DNA of 64,000 nucleotides from Erysipelotrichaceae bacterium 66202529 (GTDB lineage: Bacteria > Bacillota_I > Bacilli_A > Erysipelotrichales > Erysipelotrichaceae). The position numbers were made by a program, and so were the translations under genes. The first letter of the stretch is position 1, and each line of letters begins with the position of its first letter. The notes under the pieces were generated by a model. The model ran no database searches, had not been told where the DNA came from, and saw only the letters and a program-made list of their open reading frames with translations. This document shows positions 8,970 to 18,075 of the stretch, piece after piece. The DNA is taken from the NCBI GenBank assembly GCA_017161075.1, contig CP046174.1, positions 2,108,001 to 2,172,000 of the forward strand, in the 5' to 3' direction.

Positions 8970-9227
8970 ATGAAGCATGTACGTATGATGTATTTAAAGG
9001 GCTGTCCGCATTGCAAGGCGGCATTTGCCATGGTAAAGCAGCTGCAGGAAGCATACCCCGAGTTACGGGATATTCATATTGAAACAATTGAGGAACAGGA
9101 ACACAAGGAGCTTGCGGATTCTTTGGATTACTGGTATGTTCCCACCTATTTTGTAGATGGTGAAAAGCTGCTGGAGGGTGTTCCTTCCGTTGATCAAATC
9201 GAAAGGGTGCTGCGCGCAGCACTGTAA
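8970..9227 (+). CDS. Glutaredoxin/thioredoxin-like small redox protein
   Basis: An 85-residue single-domain protein with a CPHC redox motif directly after the first beta strand (MMYLKGCPHCKAA) and the cis-proline segment YVPTYFVDGEKL. The fold is that of small thioredoxin/glutaredoxin-like proteins, acting in cytosolic thiol-disulfide exchange. The ATG nine bases downstream of AAAGGAG was preferred over one that abuts it. Partner proteins are unknown. Confidence 0.85.
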   Translation: MKHVRMMYLKGCPHCKAAFAMVKQLQEAYPELRDIHIETIEEQEHKELADSLDYWYVPTYFVDGEKLLEGVPSVDQIERVLRAAL

Positions 9228-9301
9228 AGAACCCGTTTGAGTATTGTAAAGCAGGAGGAAGTGCAGATAGATGTAAGGGTTATTTCCTGTGCAGGGTTCT
9301 G
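9228..9301 (+). other. Potential structured transcript segment
   Basis: AGAACCC at the left end pairs with GGGTTCT at the right end, and an inner GCAGGAGGAA can partly pair with TTTCCTGTGC. It directly follows the redox protein stop codon. It could be a stabilising 3' structure; no known RNA family is recognised. Confidence 0.25.
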
Positions 9302-9355
9302 ACATTTAAGCGGTTGCCTGTAGGAAGGCGCTGTAATAGCTCTGTACAATAAAAA

Positions 9356-9394
9356 GAAAGCTCTGTCAGCTAGTGTGTCAGAGCTTTTTTTATT
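9356..9394. terminator. Bidirectional terminator
   Basis: AAAGCTCTG(T)CA and TG(T)CAGAGCTTT form a stem with T-rich tracts on both strands. It separates the redox gene from the convergent ATP-grasp gene and overlaps the latter's stop codon. Confidence 0.85.
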
Positions 9395-10568
9395 CCTGAA
9401 CGTAGCGGAAGAAATCCAGAATTTCCTCTTCTGTTTGAAAGCGTGCGACAATGACCTCATCACCCATCGCTGTTGCAAGTGCTGCAGGCAGACGGCGAAT
9501 CATCAGAATACTGTCCCGATAGGTATCCTGTATATCCTGAGTGGTATGTGCATACTGCAAACGGTCTCTTCGTCCGATAAAGCCGGAGGAATATTTGCGC
9601 TCCTGCTGGTAATGAATCGTATCATGGACGATCATATCTGCCCATAGCTGATATACATTGCTGTCATTGGCATAATTGATCATATCTGGCAGAAAGCCGC
9701 CAGGCGGGCGCATGTTGACCTCTAAGCCGATGATGTCACCTTTTTTGCCGACTGCCTGATCCTCATTTAGGCGGAAAAACTCAAAGTGAAAGAATCTGCT
9801 GCGTGTATCAAAGGCCTCTACTGTTCGTTTTCCGGCTTCCATAATGTCATCCGGGATATGCTTATACGAATAACAGCCGATGTTTTTCTGCTCATTAACG
9901 GCATCCATGATGCTGTCCGTATACTGATGCGAGGTCACAAACAGCAGCTCCTTTTTACTATTGGTGATGCCATCAAAGGAAAAGCAGCTTCCGTTTATGT
10001 ACTCCTCCATAATCATCGCTTCCTTAAAGCCGGCCGCAAAGGCGTTTTGCAGCTCCTCCTCATTGCGGATCTTATGTGTGTCACTGGCGCCGACACCGAT
10101 ATCCGGTTTCATGACAATGGGATAGCCGACCTGTTCGATAAAATGCAGTGCATCCTCCAATGTGGTTGCCAGCTGCCAGCGGGCTGTCTGTAACCCTGCT
10201 GCCGCAAAAAACTCCTTCATGCGGTGTTTGCTCTGACAGTTGTCAAGTGCCTCGCAGGGAAACCCGTTCACCACATGGAAATCTCTACGCAGCCGTGCAT
10301 CCTGGCGCAGCCAGTATTCATTGTTCGACTCGATCCAGTCAATTTTACCATGCTTGTAGGTGAACCATGCCACCGCTTTGAGCATTTCATCATAATTTTC
10401 CAAATTGGAAACCTGATAGAAATCATTGATGGAATTTTTCAGATTCGTACTCAGCGAGTTGTAGGGAGTGTCCGCAATTGCCAGTACATTTACACCGTTG
10501 TTTTTCAATCCCTGACAGAACAGCCAGTAGCTTTCCGGAAAATGCGGGGAAATAAAGATAAAGTTCAT
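9390..10568 (-). CDS. ATP-grasp domain ligase of unknown substrate
   Basis: A 392-residue protein with a carbamoyl-phosphate-synthetase-like ATP-grasp domain. The N-terminal third (MNFIFISPHFPESYW) resembles a pre-ATP-grasp Rossmann domain. The ATP-binding region contains GYPIVMKPDIGVGASDTHKI, MEEYINGSCFSFDG supplies the nucleotide clamp, and LEVNMRPPGG holds the Mg-binding Glu and Asn. ATP-grasp enzymes join an acyl phosphate to an amine, thiol or carbon nucleophile; the substrate here is unknown. The start follows GGAGGG at proper spacing; an in-frame extension upstream lacks a ribosome binding site and would overlap the arg promoter. It is a single gene divergent from the arginine operon, which hints at amino acid metabolism but proves nothing. 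Confidence 0.85.
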   Translation of the reverse strand: MNFIFISPHFPESYWLFCQGLKNNGVNVLAIADTPYNSLSTNLKNSINDFYQVSNLENYDEMLKAVAWFTYKHGKIDWIESNNEYWLRQDARLRRDFHVVNGFPCEALDNCQSKHRMKEFFAAAGLQTARWQLATTLEDALHFIEQVGYPIVMKPDIGVGASDTHKIRNEEELQNAFAAGFKEAMIMEEYINGSCFSFDGITNSKKELLFVTSHQYTDSIMDAVNEQKNIGCYSYKHIPDDIMEAGKRTVEAFDTRSRFFHFEFFRLNEDQAVGKKGDIIGLEVNMRPPGGFLPDMINYANDSNVYQLWADMIVHDTIHYQQERKYSSGFIGRRDRLQYAHTTQDIQDTYRDSILMIRRLPAALATAMGDEVIVARFQTEEEILDFFRYVQE

Positions 10569-10720
10569 AAGAATCCCTCCATACCATACATATAAGTAAA
10601 TTTTACTGTATTCCAGGGGGAATGTCAAAGCCTTGTTTGCGGGAAAGCGGAAATGAAAGAAAATGCATTGTAATAAAAATGAAAGAAATGATAAATAATG
10701 TAAAATTATGAAATTTATAG

Positions 10721-10749
10721 TTGACATTGCGGTTTCACAGTAGTATGAT
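10721..10749 (+). promoter_or_regulatory. Sigma-A promoter of the arginine operon
   Basis: A perfect TTGACA (10721-10726) and TATGAT (10744-10749) are separated by 17 bases. It directly precedes the T-box leader. Confidence 0.85.
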
Positions 10750-10761
10750 GTATTCAACAAA

Positions 10762-10988
10762 TCGATGATGCAGGAGAGTAGTCATACCGTGAATCAAAAG
10801 CGAGACAGCGTTGGTGGAAGGCTGTTGTGAAGGGTATGAGGAAGCGCACCTGCTAGAGCCTGTGGGAATCAAGTATCACGGGACGCGATCTTTCTGCGTT
10901 ATGAAATAAGGGGTTCTGCCATTGGCAGAGCAACGGAAGTGGTACCGCGTGCAAGCGTCTTTCGAGTAAATCGAACGACGCTTTTTTT
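10762..10988 (+). promoter_or_regulatory. T-box riboswitch, predicted arginine-specific (CGC specifier)
   Basis: The leader contains the T-box sequence AAGTGGTACCGCG (about 10937-10949) followed by a terminator hairpin. Stem I can be drawn with GCAGG (10770-10774) paired to CCTGC (10849-10853); the AGTA S-turn lies on the 5' side (10777-10780) and GTCATACC pairs with GGGTATGAG. The 3' side of the specifier loop reads GAAGCGCACC, so the codon before the conserved A is CGC at 10845-10847, an arginine codon. A one-base shift would read GCG (Ala), but the A-following rule and the arginine genes downstream favour CGC. Uncharged tRNA-Arg would stabilise the antiterminator and turn on the operon. 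Confidence 0.8.
10955..10988 (+). terminator. T-box regulated terminator
   Basis: GCGTC and TTCGA on the left pair with TCGAA and GACGC on the right, followed by seven T. It is mutually exclusive with the T-box antiterminator. Confidence 0.85.
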
Positions 10989-11106
10989 GTACATGAGGTG
11001 AAATATGAGAAAATTTGTGAAACGACGATGAAACTGATGATGAAATTTGAAAAAGTGTTACAATGAAGGTATAGGAAAAGAACAAGAGAAAGTAGAGGAG
11101 AAAAAC

Positions 11107-12330
11107 ATGGAAACAAAGGATATTAAAAAAGTAGTGCTCGCATATTCCGGAGGGCTGGATACCTCCATCATCATCCCGTGGCTGAAGGAAAACTATAACA
11201 ACTGTGAGGTTGTTGCCGTATCTGCCGATGTCGGACAGGGAACGGAGCTGGACGGTCTGGAGGAAAAAGCAATCAAGACCGGTGCCAGCAAGCTGTATAT
11301 TCTGGATTTAAAGGATGAATTTGTCGAGGATTATATTTATCCATGTCTAAAGGCAAATGCAGTGTATGAGGATGTCTATCTGCTGGGAACCGCCTTTGCA
11401 CGTCCGCTGATTGGACAGAAGCTGGTGGAAATCGCCAAGCAGGAGGGTGCGGATGCCATCTGCCACGGCTGTACCGGTAAGGGGAATGATCAGGTTCGCT
11501 TCGAGCTGGCAATCAAGGCATTTGCGCCGGATATGCCGATTATCGCGCCATGGAGAACATGGGAGCTGAAATCTAGAGATGATGAAATAGATTATGCGGA
11601 AGCACATAACATTCCTCTGAAAATTTCCAGAGAAACCAATTATTCCAAGGATAAGAACCTGTGGCATTTAAGTCATGAGGGACTGGATCTGGAGGATCCG
11701 ATGAATGAGCCGCAGTACGATGATATTCTGGAGATGGGGGTTACGCCGGAGCAGGCACCGGATACACCGACCTATATTACCCTGACCTTTGAAAAGGGAA
11801 TTCCAACTGCCTTAAATGGTGAAAAGCTGGGCGGACAGGCCATGGTTACAAAGCTGAATGAAATCGGTGGAACAAACGGCATCGGTATCATCGATATGGT
11901 AGAGAACCGTCTGGTCGGAATGAAGAGCCGCGGGGTGTATGAAACACCGGGTGGAACGATTTTGTATAAGGCACATCAGTGGCTGGAATCCATCTGTCTG
12001 GATAAGGAAACCATGCATTACAAGCAGGGAGTTGGCATTAAGTTTGGTGAGATTTTGTATAACGGGCAGTGGTTTACACCGTTACGTGAGGCATTGAGTG
12101 CCTTTGTGGATAAGACAAGTGAAACGGTAAGCGGTGAGGTGAAAATCAAGCTGTATAAGGGAAATCTGACACCGGCCAGCATTTCCTCGCCATATACCTT
12201 ATATTCTGAGCAGATTGCAAGCTTTGGAGAGGATGATTCCTATGATCAGAATGATTCTGCCGGCTTTATCAATCTGTATGGACTGCCAATTAAGGTAAAG
12301 GCGATGATGGATGAGAAAGTGAAAAAATAG
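11107..12330 (+). CDS. argG: Argininosuccinate synthase
   Basis: A 407-residue cytosolic enzyme that condenses citrulline and aspartate with ATP to argininosuccinate. The N-terminal P-loop pyrophosphatase motif is AYSGGLDTS, followed by the family signature around [15 protein letters not shown] and the [16 protein letters not shown] segment. Length is normal for the family. The start is the ATG after AGAGGAG; an in-frame upstream ATG has no ribosome binding site. It is the first gene of the arginine operon, 118 bases after the T-box terminator. Confidence 0.97.
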   Translation: METKDIKKVVLAYSGGLDTSIIIPWLKENYNNCEVVAVSADVGQGTELDGLEEKAIKTGASKLYILDLKDEFVEDYIYPCLKANAVYEDVYLLGTAFARPLIGQKLVEIAKQEGADAICHGCTGKGNDQVRFELAIKAFAPDMPIIAPWRTWELKSRDDEIDYAEAHNIPLKISRETNYSKDKNLWHLSHEGLDLEDPMNEPQYDDILEMGVTPEQAPDTPTYITLTFEKGIPTALNGEKLGGQAMVTKLNEIGGTNGIGIIDMVENRLVGMKSRGVYETPGGTILYKAHQWLESICLDKETMHYKQGVGIKFGEILYNGQWFTPLREALSAFVDKTSETVSGEVKIKLYKGNLTPASISSPYTLYSEQIASFGEDDSYDQNDSAGFINLYGLPIKVKAMMDEKVKK

Positions 12331-12349
12331 AAAAGAGAGGAAACGACAT

Positions 12350-13744
12350 ATGAATTTATGGGACGCACGTTTTAAAAAGGAAGCGGATCAGCGGCTGAAT
12401 GATTTTAATTCCAGTATTTCCATTGACCATTTCATGGTTGCACAGGATATCGCAGGCTCAAAGGCGCACGCTGCCATGCTGGCAAAGCAGGGCATCATAA
12501 CACAGGCAGACGGTGCAGCAATCCAGCAGGGACTGGATGAAATCCACAGGGATATCGAAGCCGGCATACTGGTAATCGATCCAACAGCAGAGGATATTCA
12601 TATGTTTATGGAGGGGGAGCTGACAAAGCGGATCGGTGATGCAGGAAAGCGTCTGCATACAGCGCGCTCGCGCAATGACCAGGTCGCTTTGGATACACGG
12701 ATGTATTGCAGTGATGAGGTGAAAACAGTTTGTACACAGCTGAAGGAGCTGATTGCGGTTCTCTGTGAGAAGGCGAGTGAGCATACGGAAACGATCATGC
12801 CCGGCTATACGCATTTGCAGCGTGCACAGCCGATTACCTTCGCCCATCACCTGATGGCGTATACAGAAATGTTTCTGCGGGATTTACAGCGCCTGCAGGA
12901 AGCACAGAAGCGCATTCGCACGCTTCCCCTGGGAAGCGGTGCTCTGGCTGCCACAACCTATCCAATCGACCGAAGCTTTGTAAAGGAGCAGCTGCATTTT
13001 GACAGCATCAGCATGAATTCTCTGGATGGTGTCAGCGACCGTGATTTCTGTATTGAAATCGCTTCGGATATGTCCATGATCATGATGCATTTGTCACGCT
13101 TCAGCGAGGAGATCATCCTGTGGTGCTCCTGGGAATTCAAATTTCTGGAGCTGGATGATGCCTTTGCGACCGGCAGCAGTATAATGCCGCAGAAGAAAAA
13201 TCCGGATGTTGCAGAGCTAATTCGCGGTAAGAGTGGCCGTGTTTTTGGAAATCTGCAGACCCTTTTAACGATGATGAAGGGACTCCCGCTTGCTTATAAT
13301 AAGGATATGCAGGAGGATAAGGAGGCAGTATTCGATGCACTGCACACCGTACAGCTGTGTCTGACGACCTTTACACCGATGCTGCAAACGGCAGCTGTCC
13401 ACAAAGATGCGATGCGCAATGCCGCCGCGAAGGGCTTTATCAATGCGACTGACTGTGCTGATTATCTGACCAAAAAGGGGATGGCCTTCCGGGACGCCTA
13501 TCGTGTGCTGGGAAGGCTTGTCAGCTATGCACAGGATGAAGGAAAAACACTGGAGACACTGACTCTGGAGGAATACAAAGCCTATAGTGCATTGTTTGAA
13601 GAAGACATATACGAGGCCATTTCACTGGATACCTGTGTGAAGCAGCGTAAGGTGATCGGAGGCCCGGCACCGGAAGTCGTTGCGGCTCATATAGCGGCTG
13701 TGAAAGCAAAGCTGAAGGAGATGGAAACAAATGAAACAGATTAA
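12350..13744 (+). CDS. argH: Argininosuccinate lyase
   Basis: A 464-residue enzyme of the fumarase/aspartase superfamily that splits argininosuccinate into arginine and fumarate. The signature loop GSSIMPQKKNPD with the catalytic Ser and Lys is present, as are HTARSRNDQVALD and GYTHLQRAQP. It follows argG by 19 bases with an AGAGAGGAAA ribosome binding site and overlaps argC by 14 bases. The adjacency argG-argH is the most common arrangement of these genes. Confidence 0.97.
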   Translation: MNLWDARFKKEADQRLNDFNSSISIDHFMVAQDIAGSKAHAAMLAKQGIITQADGAAIQQGLDEIHRDIEAGILVIDPTAEDIHMFMEGELTKRIGDAGKRLHTARSRNDQVALDTRMYCSDEVKTVCTQLKELIAVLCEKASEHTETIMPGYTHLQRAQPITFAHHLMAYTEMFLRDLQRLQEAQKRIRTLPLGSGALAATTYPIDRSFVKEQLHFDSISMNSLDGVSDRDFCIEIASDMSMIMMHLSRFSEEIILWCSWEFKFLELDDAFATGSSIMPQKKNPDVAELIRGKSGRVFGNLQTLLTMMKGLPLAYNKDMQEDKEAVFDALHTVQLCLTTFTPMLQTAAVHKDAMRNAAAKGFINATDCADYLTKKGMAFRDAYRVLGRLVSYAQDEGKTLETLTLEEYKAYSALFEEDIYEAISLDTCVKQRKVIGGPAPEVVAAHIAAVKAKLKEMETNETD

Positions 13745-14771
13745 GGCAGGAGTAATCGGAGCCAGCGGATATGCCGGTGCAGAGCTGGTACGGCTGCTGT
13801 TGATGCATCCGTATGCACAGCTATGCGCCATCAGCTCCAAAAGCTATACCGGAAAAAGCATCAGTGAACTGTATCCCGGCTTTTATCAGCTTTGTGATAT
13901 GACCTTCAGTGATGAGGATGCGGTGATTGCCGCTTCTGATATCGTATTTGCTTCTCTGCCGCATGGTCTGAGCGAACCACTGGCACGTAAATGCTATAAT
14001 GCGCATGTGAAGTTTATCGATCTGGGTGCTGATTTCCGGCTGCGTGAGGAAGCTGATTATCAGGAATGGTACAAGCTGGACTATCATGACCAAAAGCTTC
14101 ATGAGCTGGCGGTCTATGGTTTGCCGGAGCTGTACCGTGAACAGATCAAGCAGGCGGATATCATAGGAAATCCGGGCTGCTATCCAACCAGCATCGCGTT
14201 AGCCATGGCACCTATTATGAAGCTGGGGCTGGTGAATGAACAGCACATCATCATTGATGCGAAATCCGGGACGACAGGAGCCGGCAAGGGATTGAGCGAC
14301 AATACGCATTTTGCACGCTGCAATGAAGCCTTTGCACCGTATAAGGTTGCAGCACACCGGCATACACCGGAAATCGAGCAGACATTATCCGAACTGTGTG
14401 GTCATAAAGCAAGCATTACCTTTACGCCGCATCTGCTGCCAATCAACCGCGGTATCATTTCCACGATCTATGTGGATTTGCAGGATGAGGCAGATCTGGA
14501 GGAGCTTTGGACGATGTACAAGCTGTTCTATCAGGATGAACACTTTGTCCGTGTTCTGCCGCTGGGACAGACGGCAGATCTGAAATATATTAAATATTCT
14601 AATTACTGTGATGTATCGCTGCATATGGATACACGAAATAATCGTTTGATTCTGGTGTCCGCAATCGATAATATGGTCAAGGGGGCAGCCGGACAGGCGA
14701 TACAAAATATGAATCTTTTGTTTGGATACGACGAGGACAGCGGGCTGAAGTATGTGCCTGCCTCCTTCTAG
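13731..14771 (+). CDS. argC: N-acetyl-gamma-glutamyl-phosphate reductase
   Basis: A 346-residue NADPH-dependent reductase producing N-acetylglutamate semialdehyde from the acyl phosphate made by ArgB. The N-terminal GASGYAGAELVRLL is the dinucleotide-binding motif and GNPGCYPTS carries the catalytic Cys. AHRHTPEIEQ and HLLPINRG further support the family. It begins inside the end of argH, indicating translational coupling. Confidence 0.97.
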   Translation: MKQIKAGVIGASGYAGAELVRLLLMHPYAQLCAISSKSYTGKSISELYPGFYQLCDMTFSDEDAVIAASDIVFASLPHGLSEPLARKCYNAHVKFIDLGADFRLREEADYQEWYKLDYHDQKLHELAVYGLPELYREQIKQADIIGNPGCYPTSIALAMAPIMKLGLVNEQHIIIDAKSGTTGAGKGLSDNTHFARCNEAFAPYKVAAHRHTPEIEQTLSELCGHKASITFTPHLLPINRGIISTIYVDLQDEADLEELWTMYKLFYQDEHFVRVLPLGQTADLKYIKYSNYCDVSLHMDTRNNRLILVSAIDNMVKGAAGQAIQNMNLLFGYDEDSGLKYVPASF

Positions 14772-14787
14772 GGAAAGGAAATTGATT

Positions 14788-16005
14788 ATGGTTACTTGGA
14801 TGGAAAACGGCATCTGTGCACCGCTTGGCTTTCAGGCCGCAGGCATTCACTGCGGGATACGCAAGAACCGTTCCAAAAAGGATCTGGCTCTTATTTACAG
14901 CAGTGTCATGTGTACGGCTGCCAGCACATATACATTAAACAAGGTGAAGGGAGCGCCGATCGGTGTTACGAAGGAGCATCTGCAGGACGGACACGCCCAG
15001 GCAATTCTCTGTAATTCCGGTAATGCCAATACATGCAATGCCAACGGTGTTGAAATTGCAAAGCGCATGTGCGAGCTCTGTGCACAGGAATTGAACCTGC
15101 GTAGTGAGGATATCATCGTTGCCTCTACCGGGGTAATTGGTGAACCCCTGAGCATCACCCCGTTTGAACAGCATATGCGTGAGCTTGTTGCGGCACTGGA
15201 TGTAAAGGGCGGCAGTGATGCCTGTGAGGGAATCATGACAACCGATACCTTTAAAAAGCAGTTTGCTGTTACATTTACCCTGCATGGAAAGCAGTGTCAT
15301 ATCGGAGGTATGGCAAAGGGAAGCGGTATGATCCATCCCAACATGGCAACCATGCTGGCATTTCTAACCACCGATGCAGCAATATCCTCCCACATGCTGG
15401 ATATGGTCGTGCACGAGGTGGTAGCGGACACCTTCAATATGGTAAGTGTGGATGGTGACACCTCTACCAATGACATGCTGAGTATCCTGGCAAACGGATT
15501 AGCAGGCAATCCGGAAATCTGTGAACGTGGAGAGGATTATGACGTGTTCAAGCAGGCGCTGATGGAAATCTGTGTAGAAATCAGCCGGAATATCGCCAAG
15601 GATGGGGAAGGAGCAACCAAGCTGTTGACCTGCACCGTATCCTGTGCAAAGGAAACTGCAATTGCAAAGGCAATCGCCAAGTCTGTTGTGACAAGCTCTT
15701 TGTTTAAGGCAGCCATGTTTGGCCGCGATGCCAACTGGGGTCGTATTCTGTGTGCTATCGGCTATACGGAGGGTGATTTTGACATTACCCGTGTCGATGT
15801 AACGCTTGCCAGTAAAGCAGGCAGTATGCAGGTATGCCGGGATGGAGCCGGGTGCGGCTTCGATGAGGATGAAGCAGTAAACATCCTGAGTGAGAGTGAA
15901 ATCGATATTTTAATCGATATGAAGCAGGGAGCTGCACAGGCGATTGCCTGGGGCTGTGACCTGACCTATGATTATGTGAAAATCAACGGGGATTATCGCA
16001 CATAA
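14788..16005 (+). CDS. argJ: Bifunctional glutamate N-acetyltransferase / ornithine acetyltransferase
   Basis: A 405-residue self-cleaving enzyme that moves the acetyl group from N-acetylornithine to glutamate. The autoproteolysis site is in GSGMIHPNMATMLAF, where the Thr becomes the new N-terminal nucleophile of the beta chain. Because it recycles acetyl groups, no separate argA or argE is needed in principle; whether it also uses acetyl-CoA (truly bifunctional) cannot be told by eye. The chosen ATG follows GGGAAAGGAAA; a longer in-frame opening would overlap argC. It starts 16 bases after argC. Confidence 0.95.
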   Translation: MVTWMENGICAPLGFQAAGIHCGIRKNRSKKDLALIYSSVMCTAASTYTLNKVKGAPIGVTKEHLQDGHAQAILCNSGNANTCNANGVEIAKRMCELCAQELNLRSEDIIVASTGVIGEPLSITPFEQHMRELVAALDVKGGSDACEGIMTTDTFKKQFAVTFTLHGKQCHIGGMAKGSGMIHPNMATMLAFLTTDAAISSHMLDMVVHEVVADTFNMVSVDGDTSTNDMLSILANGLAGNPEICERGEDYDVFKQALMEICVEISRNIAKDGEGATKLLTCTVSCAKETAIAKAIAKSVVTSSLFKAAMFGRDANWGRILCAIGYTEGDFDITRVDVTLASKAGSMQVCRDGAGCGFDEDEAVNILSESEIDILIDMKQGAAQAIAWGCDLTYDYVKINGDYRT

Positions 16006-16017
16006 AGTAAGGGAGAT

Positions 16018-16890
16018 GTGAGTACATTGAAAATAGATGCCATACAAAAAGCAACCATACTGTCGAAAGCACTTCCGTATATCCAAAAGTACAACGGCAA
16101 AATTGTGGTTATCAAATACGGCGGAAACGCTATGAAGAACGAAACACTGAAGCAGAATGTCATGACGGATATCGTGCTTCTGTCAGAAATCGGTGTACAT
16201 GTCGTCCTTGTGCATGGCGGCGGCCCGGAAATCAACGGGATGCTGGAAAAGGTCGGCAAGCAGTCACGCTTTGTAGCAGGGCTTCGCTATACAGATGAGG
16301 AAACGATGGATGTTGTACAAATGGTGCTGGCAGGAAAAACAAATAAGGATTTGGTTGCTCTGATCAATCAGAAGGGAGCCAGAGCGGTCGGCATCAGCGG
16401 TATGGATGCCAATATCATTCAGGCAAAGCAGTATACCGTGGATGAGGGAGATTTGGGCTATGTCGGTGAAATCGAGGACATTCATGAGGAGCTGATTCTC
16501 GATGTGATAGAAAAGGGATATATTCCGGTTATAGCCAGCGTCGGCTGTGATACAAACGGACATGCCTATAATATCAATGCTGATACGGCAGCCGCCAGCA
16601 TTGCGGCTAAGCTGCATGCGGAAAATATGATTCTGGTTAGTGACATCCCTGGGTTGCTGCGTGATCCGAAGGATGAAAATTCACTGATTCCAAGTGTTAC
16701 CCTGTCGGAAATTGAACAGCTGAAGGAAGCCGGTGTCATCGGGGGCGGTATGATTCCCAAGGTGGATTGTCTGGCAACAGCAGTACAGGGCTCGGTACAG
16801 CGTGCGGTGATTATCGACGGACGTGTACCGCATTCCATTCTCATTGAAATGTTCAGTGAAGAAGGAATCGGAACGATGGTAGAGGAGTGA
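16018..16890 (+). CDS. argB: Acetylglutamate kinase
   Basis: A 290-residue amino acid kinase that phosphorylates N-acetylglutamate, usually the committed step. KYGGNAM and LVHGGGPEIN form the phosphate-binding and substrate-binding loops, and GGMIPKVD near the C-terminus is the family signature. The start is uncertain: the GTG chosen has GGGAG only two bases upstream, whereas a TTG nine bases later has 11 bases of spacing. The N-terminal helix before KIVVIKYGG is long, as in arginine-inhibited kinases, but sensitivity to arginine is not established by that alone. Confidence 0.95.
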   Translation: MSTLKIDAIQKATILSKALPYIQKYNGKIVVIKYGGNAMKNETLKQNVMTDIVLLSEIGVHVVLVHGGGPEINGMLEKVGKQSRFVAGLRYTDEETMDVVQMVLAGKTNKDLVALINQKGARAVGISGMDANIIQAKQYTVDEGDLGYVGEIEDIHEELILDVIEKGYIPVIASVGCDTNGHAYNINADTAAASIAAKLHAENMILVSDIPGLLRDPKDENSLIPSVTLSEIEQLKEAGVIGGGMIPKVDCLATAVQGSVQRAVIIDGRVPHSILIEMFSEEGIGTMVEE

Positions 16891-16894
16891 AAAG

Positions 16895-18064
16895 ATGGGT
16901 ATAAAAGAAAATGATCAGCGCTATATCGCCCATACGTATGCACGCTTTGATGTTGTGCTGACGCATGGCAAGGGGTGCAGAGTATATGACGAAAAGGAAA
17001 AGGAATACCTGGATTTAACAGCAGGGATCGGGGTAAATGCCCTGGGCTTTGCGGATGAGGAATGGACAGCGGCTGTAGCACAGCAGGCCAAAACCCTTCC
17101 GCATGTATCCAATCTGTATTATTCACAGCCGGATAGTGATGTAGCAAAGCTGCTGTGTGAGCGCTGCGGCTTTTCCAATATGTTTTTTGCGAATTCCGGC
17201 GCGGAAGCCAATGAGGGTGCTATCAAGGTTGCCCGCAAGTATTCCAGTGACCGCTATGGAACAGGACGCCATGAAATTATTACACTCGTCAACTCCTTTC
17301 ACGGCCGTACGATAACAGCGCTGAGCGCTACCGGACAGGATCACTTTCATCAGCACTTCGATCCGTTTACACCGGGCTTTGTCCATGTGATTGCGAATGA
17401 TATCAATGACCTGATAAGCAAAATCAGTGATCGTACCTGTGCTGTTATGATGGAAATGATTCAGGGAGAGGGCGGTGTTCTTCCTCTGGAGCATGCATTT
17501 GTGAATGCGCTCGCACAGCAGTGTAAGGAAAAGGATATTTTGTTAATCGTCGATGAGGTGCAGACCGGTGTTGGACGGTGCGGAACCTTTTATGCATATG
17601 AGCAATATGGAATCCGACCGGATATCGTGACAACCGCAAAGGGTCTGGGAAACGGACTTCCCATCGGCGGTGTCCTGTTATCTGAAAAAACAGCAAATGT
17701 GTTTGGTCCGGGTGATCATGGTACGACATTCGGCGGCAATCCGATTGCCTGTGCCGGTGCACGTGTTGTGCTGAATCGGATCAATGCTCAGTTTCTTGCG
17801 GATGTAACCAAAAAGGGTGCATATGTCGAGCAGCGGCTGAACAAAATGCCGCATGTGGTACAGGTCAACGGTCTGGGACTGATGCGTGGTGTCGTCCTGG
17901 ATGGACTAACGGCAAGGGATGTTGTACTTGCATGTATTGAAAAGGGTGTATTGCTTCTGACGGCAAAGGACAAGCTACGGCTGCTGCCTCCTTTGACCAT
18001 AACGATGGACGAGCTGAAGGAAGCGATGGATATAATAGAGGATGTACTGACGCATATGGCGTAA
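16895..18064 (+). CDS. argD: Acetylornithine aminotransferase
   Basis: A 389-residue class III PLP aminotransferase that converts N-acetylglutamate semialdehyde to N-acetylornithine with glutamate as donor. The phosphate-binding FANSGAEANEGAIK, the LIVDEVQTGVGRCG segment holding the PLP-contacting Asp, and TTAKGLGNGLPIGG with the Schiff-base Lys are all present. It lies four bases after argB, with a weak ribosome binding site in the argB end, consistent with coupled translation. Confidence 0.96.
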   Translation: MGIKENDQRYIAHTYARFDVVLTHGKGCRVYDEKEKEYLDLTAGIGVNALGFADEEWTAAVAQQAKTLPHVSNLYYSQPDSDVAKLLCERCGFSNMFFANSGAEANEGAIKVARKYSSDRYGTGRHEIITLVNSFHGRTITALSATGQDHFHQHFDPFTPGFVHVIANDINDLISKISDRTCAVMMEMIQGEGGVLPLEHAFVNALAQQCKEKDILLIVDEVQTGVGRCGTFYAYEQYGIRPDIVTTAKGLGNGLPIGGVLLSEKTANVFGPGDHGTTFGGNPIACAGARVVLNRINAQFLADVTKKGAYVEQRLNKMPHVVQVNGLGLMRGVVLDGLTARDVVLACIEKGVLLLTAKDKLRLLPPLTITMDELKEAMDIIEDVLTHMA

Positions 18065-18075
18065 GGAGGAAGGCT

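Noticed and set aside
10569..10760. N-terminal extension of the ATP-grasp protein
   Set aside because: The extra 64 codons are open but have no ribosome binding site and overlap the arginine operon promoter; the internal ATG has a well-placed GGAGGG.
10741..11046. Coding genes in the argG leader
   Set aside because: Frames on both strands here are explained by the structured T-box RNA.
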